Assembly (NCBI RefSeq): GCF_900111945.1
Contig: NZ_FOYO01000001.1
Location: 2,425,751 to 2,489,750, forward strand
From: Litoreibacter janthinus
Lineage (GTDB): Bacteria > Pseudomonadota > Alphaproteobacteria > Rhodobacterales > Rhodobacteraceae
Direction of reading: 5' to 3'
DNA: 64,000 nt
This document shows positions 46,585-56,866 of the stretch, one piece after another. Position 1 is the stretch's first letter. Every line of letters begins with the position of its first letter. Both the position numbers and the translations under genes were made by a program. The notes under the pieces are model-generated. The model was not told where the DNA came from. It did not search any database and saw only the letters and a list, made by a program, of their open reading frames with translations.

Positions 46585-48939
46585 ATGCTTTTCGGATTAG
46601 ATGGCGTCGAAATCGGCCTAATCATCGTTTTTCTCTGCCTTTTTGGCGGGATCCTGTCTGGCTTCCCTGTGGCGTTTGCCATCGGTGGTTCAGCGGTTAT
46701 TTCCTTCGCAATCATCGCCGCGCTCGATACCGGCGGGCTGCTGATCCATCAAGCGATTGACGCCGGGTCTGCAGAATATGCGGCGCTGATCGCAGAGGGA
46801 CTTAAACCCGAAACCATATCCATTTTCCGATACCCCGACCTGCCGCGACTGGCGGAGCCTGTATTCGCACAAGGCTGGGAAGTAGCACTGAACCGGAACG
46901 TGTCATTCATCGTAAACCGGATTAACGAGCGTGTGCTGGCGGGTGCCTCCATCGAGACATTGCTGGCCGTTTTGATGTTTGTGTTGATGGGCATCACGCT
47001 AGAGCGCTCCAAAATCGCCAACGACCTGCTGACAACCATGGCTCGGGTCTTCGGTCCTTTGCCCGGCGGGCTGGCAGTTTCTGTCGTTGTTGTGGGCGCA
47101 TTCCTTGCGGCATCAACCGGCATCGTGGGCGCCACCGTGGTCACCATGGGCCTGCTGTCGTTGCCCACCATGCTGAAGAACAACTACTCGCCAGAGCTGG
47201 CCACAGGGGTCATCGCGGCCTCCGGCACGTTGGGGCAAATCATCCCGCCGTCCATCGTTATCGTGCTTCTGGGCACGCTGGCCGGTGATCTTTATTCCGC
47301 AGCACAAGAAGCCCGCGCGCAAGAGGTCGGCTGCTCTGACGCGCTGACTTATCTGGGCGAGCCTGCGGTGGTGTCCGTCGGCACCTTGTTCCAAGCAGCA
47401 CTTTTGCCCGGCATCATGCTGGCACTGCTTTATGCGCTCTACGCATTCGGTTACGCTGTTTTGAACCCCTCCAAGGCACCCGCCGTAGAGCTCGGTGCGT
47501 CAAACGGGGAGCCAATCCGTCGCTCCGAAGCGCTGACATGGTTCCTGTTCGCCCCTGTCGGTTTGATTGTAGGGCTGATCCTTCTGATGCAGGTCAACGT
47601 CATTGGCTCGCAAAACTTCCAAGTCGACAGTTTCTCGGACGCGGGTGAAACCGCGACGTTGCGCACGAAAGTTCCAGAACAATGCGCCGCCGCGATGATC
47701 GAATTGCACGGCCAGGATGCTTGGGACACGGCTTTGGCCGAGCAAGCGACAATTGATGCGGCTGGTGGCGTTGTTCAATCTGTTAAACTGACCGAGGAAG
47801 AACTGTCCAATGCCATCGCCAAGAAGGTTGCTGACGCGGCTCCCATCGGCACCGGCATCTCCATTGGCCTTCTGATGTTCGGCCTGATGTTTGTTGTTGC
47901 GCGTGGCGTCTCGCCAACGGCAAACCCTGTTCCGCTGATCGTCGGCGTCACAGGTATATTGTTGGCCATGCTGGTCGACGTCTTGGTGATCGCGCCGACG
48001 ACATCTCCCGGCGCTACGTTCCTGCTGTTACTGATCCCGATCATATTGATGCTTTACGGGGCAAAACATGCCGCAGGCATTCTTGGGCGCAATGATCTGA
48101 TCCGCGTGGTCTTCCCACCACTGGTGCTGATCGTCGCGGTGCTTGGTTCTATTCTCGGGGGCATCACCAACCCGACACCTGCGGCAGCACTTGGGGCCGG
48201 CGGGGCAATCATGCTCGCCGCTTATCGCAAATTACAGGACGAGGGTCGTTCTGGCCGCATCGTAATCCTGACGACATTCGCGATCATCATTATGATCCTC
48301 GTCGGCGTGAATTTCGACCTGCGCATGAACATCGAGGTGGTCAGCTTCGAAAACACGATGGCCTTCCTCGTGGCGCAGGCGGCCTATCTCTTTGCGATCT
48401 TCGGGCTGCTTTTCGGCTGCTATGTGCTGTGGAACTACGGAGTTCTGAGCCCGGTTGTCCGCGAAACTGCCAAAGTGACATCTATGGTGTTCACCATCCT
48501 GATCGGCTCGCAACTGTTGAATCTTGTCGTGATTTCCTTCGGGGGTGAACACTATATCCAGCAGTTCCTGAAGTCCTTTGACAGCGAGTTCCAAGTCTTC
48601 ATCATTGTGATGCTGGTCTTGTTCGTGCTGGGCTTCGTGCTCGATTTCCTCGAGATCATCTACATCGTCATCCCGATCGTCGGGCCGGTCATCTATGGCG
48701 GGACGATGGATCCGAAATGGGTGACGATCATGATCGCTGTGAACCTGCAGACTTCTTTCCTGACACCGCCATTCGGCTTTGCGCTGTTCTACCTGCGCGG
48801 CGTGGCGCCGAAAGAGGTCACGACGGGACACATCTATCGCGGGATCATCCCCTTTGTGCTGATCCAGGTCTTCGCGCTCGGGCTCTTGTCGCTGTTCCCT
48901 TCAGTCGTGACAATCCTGCCGAACTTGATCGGCAACTGA
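46585..48939 (+). CDS. TRAP transporter large permease (DctM-type, TakM-like, enlarged)
   Basis: 784 residues, nearly twice the common DctM. The DctM core motifs are AASTGIVGATVVTMGLLSLPTML and SGTLGQIIPPSIVIVLLG. A hydrophilic insert occupies about 50-110 and a second, non-membrane segment (about 345-425) separates the two membrane halves; extra helices follow. Large TRAP permeases of this kind occur with TakP-type binding proteins. It ends at a strong terminator. Confidence 0.9.
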   Translation: MLFGLDGVEIGLIIVFLCLFGGILSGFPVAFAIGGSAVISFAIIAALDTGGLLIHQAIDAGSAEYAALIAEGLKPETISIFRYPDLPRLAEPVFAQGWEVALNRNVSFIVNRINERVLAGASIETLLAVLMFVLMGITLERSKIANDLLTTMARVFGPLPGGLAVSVVVVGAFLAASTGIVGATVVTMGLLSLPTMLKNNYSPELATGVIAASGTLGQIIPPSIVIVLLGTLAGDLYSAAQEARAQEVGCSDALTYLGEPAVVSVGTLFQAALLPGIMLALLYALYAFGYAVLNPSKAPAVELGASNGEPIRRSEALTWFLFAPVGLIVGLILLMQVNVIGSQNFQVDSFSDAGETATLRTKVPEQCAAAMIELHGQDAWDTALAEQATIDAAGGVVQSVKLTEEELSNAIAKKVADAAPIGTGISIGLLMFGLMFVVARGVSPTANPVPLIVGVTGILLAMLVDVLVIAPTTSPGATFLLLLIPIILMLYGAKHAAGILGRNDLIRVVFPPLVLIVAVLGSILGGITNPTPAAALGAGGAIMLAAYRKLQDEGRSGRIVILTTFAIIIMILVGVNFDLRMNIEVVSFENTMAFLVAQAAYLFAIFGLLFGCYVLWNYGVLSPVVRETAKVTSMVFTILIGSQLLNLVVISFGGEHYIQQFLKSFDSEFQVFIIVMLVLFVLGFVLDFLEIIYIVIPIVGPVIYGGTMDPKWVTIMIAVNLQTSFLTPPFGFALFYLRGVAPKEVTTGHIYRGIIPFVLIQVFALGLLSLFPSVVTILPNLIGN

Positions 48940-48945
48940 ACAACA

Positions 48946-48980
48946 AACCCGCCGCATTTTCGCGTGCGGCGGGTTAAAAT
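48946..48980 (+). terminator. Terminator of the TRAP operon
   Basis: AACCCGCCGCA - TTTTCGCG - TGCGGCGGGTT, an 11-bp perfect stem beginning 6 bases after the permease stop, then TTAAAAT, which gives only a short U-run. Confidence 0.75.
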
Positions 48981-49110
48981 CCCAGTGCTGACCGTTTCGA
49001 CACAAAAGCACAAAAAACGGGCTTTGCTGTAAACTAGCCGACATCCGCGCGTGAACACCCCAATTATACGTAAGTGGTAGTGCAGTAACGAGTTTTTTGT
49101 TTTCCTCTAC

Positions 49111-49878
49111 TTGCGTAGCGCGCGTGTGTCTGCATCTTCTTCGATCGTGTGTCTTCAATCAGGTGGCTTTCCAATCCTTAAGAATTCCCAAAGGTTCCCA
49201 TCTTTACTGGACGCGAAGATTCTTCGCGGTCTGCCGCCTGCCACGCAGGCGGAGTTTGTCGACAGTTGCTCTTTGCGTGTTTTCAAACGGTCGAGCATCA
49301 TACTGCATCAGGGCGAGCCGACTGACAGGATGTATCTGATCGCTGAGGGTCGGGTAGAGGTCAGCTATGTCAGCGAGGCAGGGCACCATTCCATCATCTA
49401 CCACGCGATGCCCGGTCAGATATTAGGCACGGTAGAAACACTGTCCGAGCGTCCTTGCGCAGGGACGTGCACGGCGCTTTCGAATACGACGCTTCTCTTC
49501 TGTCGCAGGCCGGAGCTGCTAGAGAAGATGCAGTCGCCGATCGTTCTGAGGAACTTCGCAGCAGACCTTCATGACGTTCTGAGACACGACAATCGTTACA
49601 AATCGGTGGACCAGTTTTTCTCTGCTGAGCAAAAGATTTGCGCCTATCTGGAAAAGCTGTCTGACATTCGCGGCGTGTTCAGCGAAAGCCAAGGATATCT
49701 TGCAGATGTGGTGGGGTGCTCGCGCCAGACCGTGAACAAGGAACTTGGCCGCCTGCGAGAAACAGGTATCATCGAGATGACCAAATTCGGCATTGAAATT
49801 CGGGATACTGAGGCTTTGCGCAGCCGCCTGTCTGAGCTCGACCGCTCCAGATCTCAATCGTCTAGCTCTTGCGCTTAA
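49111..49878 (+). CDS. Crp/Fnr family transcriptional regulator
   Basis: 255 residues at most; the start is uncertain since the region offers TTG 49111, GTG 49126 and GTG 49147 but no ATG and no good ribosome site. Cyclic-nucleotide-binding jelly roll about 25-140 (LHQGEPTDRMYLIAEGRVEVSYV), then a C-terminal winged helix with GYLADVVGCSRQTVNKELGRLRETGII. Cys residues are not arranged as in Fnr iron-sulfur types. It lies after the TRAP operon; its C-terminus overlaps a minus-strand VOC gene by 17 bases. Confidence 0.85.
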   Translation: MRSARVSASSSIVCLQSGGFPILKNSQRFPSLLDAKILRGLPPATQAEFVDSCSLRVFKRSSIILHQGEPTDRMYLIAEGRVEVSYVSEAGHHSIIYHAMPGQILGTVETLSERPCAGTCTALSNTTLLFCRRPELLEKMQSPIVLRNFAADLHDVLRHDNRYKSVDQFFSAEQKICAYLEKLSDIRGVFSESQGYLADVVGCSRQTVNKELGRLRETGIIEMTKFGIEIRDTEALRSRLSELDRSRSQSSSSCA

Positions 49879-50260
49879 GCTCCAACAAATCCCAGCGATT
49901 GCCCCAAGGGTCGCGCCAAACCGCCACAGTGCCGTAGGGCTCATATCGGGGTGCCTCTTCAAAGATAACACCTGCATCCGTCATCCGAGCGTGGTCTGCT
50001 TCAAAATCATCACTATGAAGGAAGAAGCCAACCCGACCGCCAGTTTGTTGGCCGATGGCCGCCTGCTGCGTCTCACCGCTTGCCCGCGCCAACAAGATGC
50101 GCGTTTGGGCACTGGGGGATGGTGAAACAAGAACCCACCGTTTTCCGCCGCCCATATCTGTATCTTCGATCAGCTGGAAGCCGACACGATTCACGTAGAA
50201 TGCAATTCCGGCGTCGTAGTCAGGGACTACGATCGCGACAGCCGATAAAAATGAACTCAT
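49862..50260 (-). CDS. VOC family protein
   Basis: 132 residues. A glyoxalase-fold single subunit: [40 protein letters not shown] and [20 protein letters not shown]. Residues suitable as metal ligands are not complete. Its ATG overlaps the bpt stop (ATGA), so it is made with Bpt. Its 3' end overlaps the Crp/Fnr gene. Confidence 0.85.
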   Translation of the reverse strand: MSSFLSAVAIVVPDYDAGIAFYVNRVGFQLIEDTDMGGGKRWVLVSPSPSAQTRILLARASGETQQAAIGQQTGGRVGFFLHSDDFEADHARMTDAGVIFEEAPRYEPYGTVAVWRDPWGNRWDLLELKRKS

Positions 50261-51084
50261 TCCTTGGGCGCGCGCGTGTCTGGAAGGTTAATTCTTGCGA
50301 CTTGCTCTGCGATAGGGTCGACCGACAGCGGATGTGTGTCCGCGTCGTAGTCTTCCTCGACACTCAACGACTGCCATGCACCCGCCCGGAATATCTCGAG
50401 CGCGCTGAAGCCCGCCTTGTATCCCATCTTCGGAGACCCCGGCACCCAGTAGCCCAAATACACATAGGGCAGACCGGCTTCCTGCGCGATCCGAACGTGA
50501 TCCAAAATGATGTAGCTGCCTAAGGAATTGCGAGCCCAGTCAGGGTCGTAGAAAGAATAGACCATCGACAGACCGTCATCGAGCACATCGGTCAAACAGG
50601 TCGCAATCAGCTCAGGCGTGGCACCGGAGCGATCCCAATACTCGATCACTCGACTTTTAACCGGAGTTTCCTCGATCATCGCCGCGAACTCGAAGATATC
50701 CATATCCGCCATGCCACCGTCGGCATGCCGCGAATCCAGATAGCGGCGGAACAGTTCGTATTGTTCTTCCGTGGCCCAGGGCGATGTTGCTTCGCGCTCC
50801 AGCACTTTATTGCGGTTCAAGCACCTGCGCTGGCTGCGGCTTGGCACAAAATCCGCAACACGGATGCGCGCGGATAAGCAAGCAGAGCAATCGGCGCAAG
50901 AGGGGCGATACAGCACGTTCTGGGACCGCCGAAACCCTTGTTTGCTCAGGGTGTTGTTGAGCGTATTGGCATGCTCACCCTGCAACGCCGTGAACAGCTT
51001 GCGCTCACGACGTTTGTCCAGATACGGGCAGGCCTGTGGGGCAGTCACGTAGAACTGGGGGGCAATGGGTAGGGTGTGGCGCAT
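50257..51084 (-). CDS. bpt: Aspartate/glutamate leucyltransferase Bpt
   Basis: 275 residues from ATG 51084 ([23 protein letters not shown]); the frame is open a little further but without family match. [16 protein letters not shown] and [14 protein letters not shown] hold the Cys clusters of the ATE/Bpt fold, and [20 protein letters not shown] the late conserved block. It adds leucine to N-terminal Asp or Glu, marking proteins for ClpAP degradation by the N-degron route. Confidence 0.94.
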   Translation of the reverse strand: MRHTLPIAPQFYVTAPQACPYLDKRRERKLFTALQGEHANTLNNTLSKQGFRRSQNVLYRPSCADCSACLSARIRVADFVPSRSQRRCLNRNKVLEREATSPWATEEQYELFRRYLDSRHADGGMADMDIFEFAAMIEETPVKSRVIEYWDRSGATPELIATCLTDVLDDGLSMVYSFYDPDWARNSLGSYIILDHVRIAQEAGLPYVYLGYWVPGSPKMGYKAGFSALEIFRAGAWQSLSVEEDYDADTHPLSVDPIAEQVARINLPDTRAPKE

Positions 51085-51209
51085 GGAACCTCTGAAGCCA
51101 GCAGACTTGCGCGAGCCTAACAATGCCCCCCGCGAGTCACAAATGCTTTTTGGCCACGGCGCCGACCCGCTGCAAATTTCTTCGCACGCGGGCAGGTAAA
51201 CTGGTGCGC

Positions 51210-51674
51210 TTAGTAACGACCGGGGGAGTTAATCGCCACAATACCAGTGAACATGTCGTGCAGGCCTTGTCCGCGCTCGCTCATCAGCATCAAGAAAACT
51301 GATGCGACTTGAGGGATGAAGAATGCGCTCGCGATCATAAAACCAATCGTGTGCATTGCGGCCTCGGAGCCGTCTAGGCGGTGGCCCTCATGGTTCCTCA
51401 GCTCAATGTTGAACAGGCGCATACCGGGCGTCGCAGAAAAGGCGCGGATCGACCCGATACGGTAGATCAACGAGACCACCAGAAACACCAAGGGGAACAC
51501 GAACCAAAGAAGGAATAACGGAATACTGGCGATCACCGCAGCGATCATACCTACGAATACGGTGTCCACGACCCACGCCAACAGGCGCTTGACGCCCACA
51601 CCGTCGTAGAAGGCGGGTTGAGTGAGCGGGTCGGGTAGCGCGTCATAGGTGTTGTCATTCATAGTGAAAGACAT
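51210..51674 (-). CDS. RDD family membrane protein
   Basis: 154 residues. [24 protein letters not shown] contains the Arg...Asp...Asp motif of the family, with two or three further hydrophobic segments. [14 protein letters not shown] is the second conserved block. Function unknown; probably a membrane anchor or transporter-like protein. It precedes bpt by about 125 bases. Confidence 0.87.
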   Translation of the reverse strand: MSFTMNDNTYDALPDPLTQPAFYDGVGVKRLLAWVVDTVFVGMIAAVIASIPLFLLWFVFPLVFLVVSLIYRIGSIRAFSATPGMRLFNIELRNHEGHRLDGSEAAMHTIGFMIASAFFIPQVASVFLMLMSERGQGLHDMFTGIVAINSPGRY

Positions 51675-51734
51675 GGGGTCGTTCTCCGATTTTTGAAAGG
51701 GGCCGCGCCCCAGGTATCGGGGCGCGGTAGGGGA

Positions 51735-52148
51735 TTAGGCGTCGTCGCTGGATTTCGCAGCGCTTGCTCGCTCGTCCATGAACGCGTCGAACTCGGATTT
51801 GTCTTTAGCTTCACGCAGACGCTCCAAGAAGGTCTCAAACGCGTGCTGCTCGTCTTCGAGGCGCTTCAGCATGTCGGCCTTGTACGAGTCAAAGGCGGTG
51901 TTTCCTGAGGTTTTGAACCCGTGGGAAGAACGATGCGCCATGGCGCGGCTGCGGCAGGAAGAGTTGAACATGCGTTTGCTCCAGATCATGTATGCAAGAA
52001 GGGCGAGGCCCACGGGCCACACGAAGATAAAGCCAAAGACCATAGCGGCGATCCAGGCGCCCTTACCGCGCTCGTCCAGCCAGGCTTCAGCCCGGGCGAA
52101 CCAGCCCATGCGGGGCATCGTGTGGGTGGCTGTTGGGGTAGGGGTCAT
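51735..52148 (-). CDS. DUF2852 family protein
   Basis: 137 residues. One membrane segment (about 33-56, WIAAMVFGFIFVWPVGLALLAYMIW), then a charged helical tail with FLERLREAKDKSEFDAFMDERA. DUF2852 has no known function. It is 60 bases upstream of the RDD gene on the same strand. Confidence 0.85.
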   Translation of the reverse strand: MTPTPTATHTMPRMGWFARAEAWLDERGKGAWIAAMVFGFIFVWPVGLALLAYMIWSKRMFNSSCRSRAMAHRSSHGFKTSGNTAFDSYKADMLKRLEDEQHAFETFLERLREAKDKSEFDAFMDERASAAKSSDDA

Positions 52149-52228
52149 CTGTCGCTCCTTTATGTGAATGTTATTTACATTTACATATTTGGGGATTGAC
52201 CGGCGCGTTTCAAGGATAATTCGTCAAA

Positions 52229-52263
52229 AAACGTAAAAGAGGGCGCGGTTTCCCACGCCCTCT
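52229..52263 (-). terminator. Terminator after amt
   Basis: On the minus strand AGAGGGCG - loop TGGGAAACCG - CGCCCTCT, then TTTACGTTTTTT. It is about 25 bases downstream of the amt stop. Confidence 0.7.
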
Positions 52264-52287
52264 CTGAATTCGTTGAATATTTTCGAG

Positions 52288-53469
52288 TTAGGAGGTCAGC
52301 TCGTAGGCCCGTTCTCCGTGAGATGACAGGTCCAAACCAGTGATTTCCTCCTCATCGGACACGCGGATCGGGAAGGCCATCTTCACCAACACAACCAAAC
52401 CAACGGTCACAACAGTGGTCCATATCCCGACAACGGCCAAGCCGCCCAACTGCGCGGTCCAGCTCGCATGACCAAACACAGCCAACATAACAATGCCGAA
52501 AATACCGCCAACACCGTGAACCGCGAACACATCCAATGTGTCGTCAATCTTGATGATGTTCTTAACGACGTGGCACAGCTCTTGGCACATGACGCCTGCG
52601 ACGGCGCCGATGATCATCGCCTCGATTGGTCCGACAGAGCCGGATGCAGGTGTGATCGAAGCAAGGCCAGCGATAGTCCCTGTGACCATGCCCACCAATG
52701 AAGCTTTGCCGAACCGGATCCGCTCCCAAGCAGCCCAAGTGATCGACGCCATGGCTGCCGAGATATGAGTGACAGTGATCGCCATTGCAGCACCACCGTC
52801 AGCCGCAAGTTGCGAGCCGCCGTTAAAACCGAACCAGCCAACCCACAGCATTGCAGCGCCGATCATAACCATTCCAGGATTATGCGGAGGGGTCGTCGCT
52901 TTGCGACGGGGGCCGAGGAAGAACGCCACGATCAGGGCAGCGATGCCTGCCGTTTGGTGCACGACGATGCCGCCAGCGAAGTCGTTCACCCCATCCTCAA
53001 ACAGCGACCACTCGGCACCGGCCAGCAAACCACCGCCCCAAACCCAGTGGGCCACAGGCGCGTAGCAGATCAGCATCCAGAGGGACGAGAACACCATAAC
53101 GAACGCGTAGCCGATCCGCTCGACATAGGCGCCAACGATAAGGGCAGGGGTGATAATCGCAAATGTCATCTGGAAGGCGAAAAACAGAACCTCGGGAATG
53201 GTCCCTGACACCGTGTCTGCCGTTATGCCGTTCAGGAAGGATTTTCCCAAGCCGCCCCAATAAGCATTGCCGTCACCGAATGCGATCGAGTAGCCCGCGA
53301 CCAGCCAGAGAATGCTCATCACACAGGCAATGGAGAAACACTGCATAAAGACACTCAGCACGTTACGGGCACGCACAAGCCCCCCGTAAAACAGTGCCAA
53401 GCCCGGCAGGGTCATAAACAGCACCAAAGCTGTCGCAACGATAATCCAGGCGGTATCCGCTCCGTTCAT
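52288..53469 (-). CDS. amt: Ammonium transporter
   Basis: 393 residues from ATG 53469; an open frame to 53568 does not look like Amt. Eleven membrane helices are expected. GGIVVHQTAGIAALIVAFFLG and FAVHGVGGIFG hold the twin His of the ammonium pore, and DEEEITGLDLSSHGERAYEL the conserved C-terminal domain that contacts PII proteins. glnK, often adjacent, is not seen here. Expression probably follows NtrC, encoded 4.5 kb away. Confidence 0.95.
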   Translation of the reverse strand: MNGADTAWIIVATALVLFMTLPGLALFYGGLVRARNVLSVFMQCFSIACVMSILWLVAGYSIAFGDGNAYWGGLGKSFLNGITADTVSGTIPEVLFFAFQMTFAIITPALIVGAYVERIGYAFVMVFSSLWMLICYAPVAHWVWGGGLLAGAEWSLFEDGVNDFAGGIVVHQTAGIAALIVAFFLGPRRKATTPPHNPGMVMIGAAMLWVGWFGFNGGSQLAADGGAAMAITVTHISAAMASITWAAWERIRFGKASLVGMVTGTIAGLASITPASGSVGPIEAMIIGAVAGVMCQELCHVVKNIIKIDDTLDVFAVHGVGGIFGIVMLAVFGHASWTAQLGGLAVVGIWTTVVTVGLVVLVKMAFPIRVSDEEEITGLDLSSHGERAYELTS

Positions 53470-53626
53470 AGGTCCATCCCTCATGTTTCTTCGTTTGGAG
53501 GCAGAAACAGGGATGGGGCCGCAATATAAAGAGGCGATGGCCGCAAACGGCGCCCAAAACCTGTGCAATCCCCAAAGTGATTAAATAATGAGCGATTAAC
53601 GCGCTAAGTGCCGCAGACCTGTGCGA

Positions 53627-54097
53627 CTATGAAACTGCGGCCCTGAGTAGTAAATCCAAGGCGTGATCGACCGTGGCGCATCGAACCTCGTGTCGTCCGA
53701 GTGCTCCGAACTGAACAGTTTCCACCTGCACGCCGGCAGATGTGGCGACACCAAAACAGACCATGCCTTCCGGCTTGAACTCTGATCCACCTGGCCCCGC
53801 AATGCCCGTCACAGACACCGCCAGCTCCACACCGGAGGCATGCAAAGCCCCAAGCGCCATTTCCCGCGCGACCTCTTCGGAGACCGCGCCATGTGCCTCA
53901 AGCAACACAGCGCTGACGCCCAACATCTCTTGCTTGGCTTGGTTGGAATAGGTGATGAACCCGCGATCCACCACGTCAGACGATCCGGCAACTTCGGTCA
54001 GCGCACCCGCGATCAACCCGCCAGTGCAGCTTTCCGCCGTGGCAATGCGCCACCCGCGCGCGCGCGCAGCCGCCAGAACCTCCGCCGCATCAGCCAT
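53627..54097 (-). CDS. CinA C-terminal domain protein (nicotinamide-nucleotide amidase type)
   Basis: 156 residues. ATAESCTGGLIAGALTEVAGSSDVVDRGFITYSNQAKQEMLGV is the CinA amidohydrolase signature; AVSVTGIAGPGGSEFKPEGMVCFGVA the second block. Stand-alone version without the N-terminal domain. It deamidates nicotinamide mononucleotide in pyridine nucleotide recycling. The ATG at 54097 overlaps the pgpA end by 8 bases. Confidence 0.92.
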   Translation of the reverse strand: MADAAEVLAAARARGWRIATAESCTGGLIAGALTEVAGSSDVVDRGFITYSNQAKQEMLGVSAVLLEAHGAVSEEVAREMALGALHASGVELAVSVTGIAGPGGSEFKPEGMVCFGVATSAGVQVETVQFGALGRHEVRCATVDHALDLLLRAAVS

Positions 54098-54578
54098 GGG
54101 CGACCCAAGCGCCAAGCGCTACAACCACTGCAGCAAGCAGTCCTGCGATCACGTCATCCAGCATGACACCCAATGGGCCTTCTTGGCGATCTGCCCAGCC
54201 CACAGGGCCCGGCTTCCAGATGTCGAACAGGCGAAACGCGACAAACGCCGTCAAAACGCCGGGCCACAGCGTCCAGAATGACGCGCCAGAATGGCTAAGC
54301 CCGATTGCCACGGGCAAAAGGGCGATCCACTGGCCAACAACTTCGTCGATCACGATCTCGGACGGGTCATGATCGTCTTTGCCCTTGGTTTCCATAGCGG
54401 TGACAGCCCAGCCCAAAACGAACATCATCACCGTCAGCGCCGCCAACGCGACATAGCCACGCCATTCCACAATCCCCCAAGCCGCGATGACCGCCGCGGC
54501 AGAGCCCCACGTGCCCGGCGCAGGGCGCAGGAGCCCGACATAGAAAAAGGTCGCCCAAAATTTTGAGACGGAAAACAT
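54090..54578 (-). CDS. pgpA: Phosphatidylglycerophosphatase A
   Basis: 162 residues from ATG 54578. FYVGLLRPAPGTWGSAAAV begins the conserved region, and DPSEIVIDEVVGQWIALL contains the catalytic acid cluster. FRLFDIWKPGPVGWADR is the late block. It removes phosphate from phosphatidylglycerol phosphate at the inner membrane. The start is 4 bases after the ispDF stop. Confidence 0.95.
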   Translation of the reverse strand: MFSVSKFWATFFYVGLLRPAPGTWGSAAAVIAAWGIVEWRGYVALAALTVMMFVLGWAVTAMETKGKDDHDPSEIVIDEVVGQWIALLPVAIGLSHSGASFWTLWPGVLTAFVAFRLFDIWKPGPVGWADRQEGPLGVMLDDVIAGLLAAVVVALGAWVAHG

Positions 54579-54582
54579 AGCG

Positions 54583-55716
54583 CTATCCCTTGATAAGCGT
54601 GGCAGTTGCCATGCAGGCGATCCCCTCGCGACGGCCAGTAAAGCCAAGCTGCTCTGAGGTCGTGGCTTTGACGCTCACGCGGTCCAGCGACAGTCGCAAC
54701 AACTCGGACACTGTTTTTCGCATCGCGACGGCGTGCGGTCCGATCTTCGGTTCTTCGCAAATCAACGTGCAATCGACATTGGAGATCACGAAGCCCATAT
54801 CTGCCGCCAGATCACGCGCGTGTTCCAGAAAAACGTGGCTGGCCATGCCTTTCCATTGCGGATCGCTTGGAGGAAAATGCTGGCCTATGTCGCCCTGAGC
54901 CAGCGCGCCATAAATGGCGTCTGTGATCGTGTGCAATCCCACGTCCGCGTCAGAGTGCCCTTGCAGCCCACGCCCGTGCGGCACCTTGACCCCACAGAGG
55001 ATCACATGATCTCCGGGGCCAAAGCGATGCACATCAAACCCGTTGCCTACCCGTATATCCACTGCTGTCTCCATATACTGCTCGGCCCGTGCGAAATCCT
55101 CGGCTGTCGTGATTTTCATATTTCGCTCACTGCCCGCGACAATCGTCACATCCATTCCAGCCTGACGTGCAATTTCTACGTCGTCGGCCGCACCGCCGAC
55201 ATGCGCACGGTGCGCCGCTAAAATCTGGGGCAAATGAAAGCCTTGCGGGGTCTGCGCGCGGTAAAGGCCCGATCTGTCCTGCGTACCCGATACAAGATCG
55301 TCCTCACCGCGCCAAAGCGCGTCTGTCACCAGAAGGGCAGGGGCCGCCCCCGCGCTGTCCGTCAGCGCTGCCAGAACTCCCCTGATCACATCCGCACTTA
55401 TGAGCGGGCGCGCGCCATCGTGGATCAGGACCAAGTCGAACCGTTCCTCCAGCGCCAAAAGTCCGTTCAAAACGGAGGCGTCGCGGCTGTCGCCGCCCGT
55501 CACGACCGTGACATTTGCAGGAATCCATTCAGACGGAGCGTCTTCGGGCACGACCAAAATGATTTCCGACACGTGATCGCGAAAGGCGTCACAGCTCCAG
55601 TCAATCACACGTCGACCGCCAAGCGGTTGCCATTGCTTGGCAATCTCGCCACCCGCGCGGGTGCCGCGACCTGCCGCCACGATCACGGCGGCCACTGATT
55701 TGCGGTTCTGTGTCAT
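54583..55716 (-). CDS. ispDF: Bifunctional MEP cytidylyltransferase / MECDP synthase
   Basis: 377 residues, fusion of IspD (1-~218) and IspF (~220-377). Isp[20 protein letters not shown] nucleotide loop and [15 protein letters not shown]. Isp[26 protein letters not shown] and [30 protein letters not shown] with the zinc ligands. Two steps of the non-mevalonate isoprenoid pathway. The fusion is common in alphaproteobacteria. It heads the ispDF-pgpA-cinA-amt series. Confidence 0.97.
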   Translation of the reverse strand: MTQNRKSVAAVIVAAGRGTRAGGEIAKQWQPLGGRRVIDWSCDAFRDHVSEIILVVPEDAPSEWIPANVTVVTGGDSRDASVLNGLLALEERFDLVLIHDGARPLISADVIRGVLAALTDSAGAAPALLVTDALWRGEDDLVSGTQDRSGLYRAQTPQGFHLPQILAAHRAHVGGAADDVEIARQAGMDVTIVAGSERNMKITTAEDFARAEQYMETAVDIRVGNGFDVHRFGPGDHVILCGVKVPHGRGLQGHSDADVGLHTITDAIYGALAQGDIGQHFPPSDPQWKGMASHVFLEHARDLAADMGFVISNVDCTLICEEPKIGPHAVAMRKTVSELLRLSLDRVSVKATTSEQLGFTGRREGIACMATATLIKG

Positions 55717-55888
55717 GGAAATTGTCTATGATGTGCGCGCGGAGAGAACAATGCCCCCTTAGCTTACGCCTATTTTTTAGGCATTTGCTATTATTGCGTC
55801 GCGTTAACTCGAAAACATGGGGCTGTAACGTTGCCAGCCATTGACTGAGGAGATAGCCAGAGGGTGCATATGCACAAGGATTAATCAC

Positions 55889-56866
55889 TTGGCCATTCAG
55901 CTGGCAGCACTTTCCATCACCCCTCCCGTTCTACTTGCCCCTCTGGCAGGCATTACGGATCTGCCGTTCCGCAAGCTTGTCTCCCGGTTCGGCGCAGGTT
56001 TGGTGGTGTCCGAGATGGTCGCAAGTCAGGAGATGGTTCAATCCAAACCTGGCGTGCGCGAGAAAGCAGAGCTGGGTATGGAGTTTGCAAATACGTCTGT
56101 GCAACTCGCAGGACGCGAGGCACGCTGGATGGCGGAAGCGGCTCGGATGGTTGCGGCAAACGGCGCCCACATTATCGACATCAACATGGGCTGCCCTGCC
56201 AAAAAGGTGACCAACGGATATTCCGGCTCCGCGTTGCTCAAAGACCTCGATCACGCGTTAACACTCATAGAAGCTGTCGTGGACGCGGTTGATATCCCCG
56301 TGACGCTGAAAACGCGTCTTGGATGGGATGATGCCTTGATGAATGCGCCGACACTGGCGAAACGCGCCCAAGACGCGGGCATCCAGATGATCACGATCCA
56401 CGGCCGCACCCGCTGCCAGTTCTATAAAGGCCACGCTGATTGGGCCGCGATCCGTGCAGTGAAAGAGGCCGTGAGCATTCCCGTCGTCGCAAACGGAGAT
56501 ATCCTCGATGCCACTACAGCCCGTGCGGCGCTGGATGCCTCCGGCGCGGACGGCGTAATGATCGGACGTGGTGCACAAGGCAAACCTTGGGTGCTGGCAG
56601 AGGTCGCACATGCGCTTCACGGCACGCCGTCGCCAGTCATTCCCGAGGGCCACGCCTATAACGACATGGTCGCAGGGCATTACGAAGACATGCTTGACTT
56701 CTATGGCCCTGTTCTAGGCCCGCGCGTCGCACGCAAGCATCTTGGCTGGTACATGGATGGGGCAGGGACAGCGGCCTCGATGCGCCGCGAAGTGCTGACC
56801 GAAAAATCGCCCTCGCAGGTCCTAAAGCTTCTCCCAATTGCTTTGCACGAAAGGGCTGTCGCATGA
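55889..56866 (+). CDS. dusB: tRNA-dihydrouridine synthase B (NifR3)
   Basis: 325 residues from TTG 55889, chosen because AAGGAT lies nine bases upstream and the protein then begins near [13 protein letters not shown]; a TTG at 55841 would add 16 unusual residues including two Cys. [21 protein letters not shown] contains the catalytic Cys. FMN enzyme that reduces uridines in tRNA D-loops. It is nifR3, the classic first gene of the ntrBC operon in Rhodobacter; the stop overlaps ntrB by 4 bases. Confidence 0.93.
   Translation: MAIQLAALSITPPVLLAPLAGITDLPFRKLVSRFGAGLVVSEMVASQEMVQSKPGVREKAELGMEFANTSVQLAGREARWMAEAARMVAANGAHIIDINMGCPAKKVTNGYSGSALLKDLDHALTLIEAVVDAVDIPVTLKTRLGWDDALMNAPTLAKRAQDAGIQMITIHGRTRCQFYKGHADWAAIRAVKEAVSIPVVANGDILDATTARAALDASGADGVMIGRGAQGKPWVLAEVAHALHGTPSPVIPEGHAYNDMVAGHYEDMLDFYGPVLGPRVARKHLGWYMDGAGTAASMRREVLTEKSPSQVLKLLPIALHERAVA

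Noticed and set aside
53627..54097. CinA as a truncated pseudogene
   Set aside because: Stand-alone C-terminal CinA proteins are normal in alphaproteobacteria, and the frame is intact.
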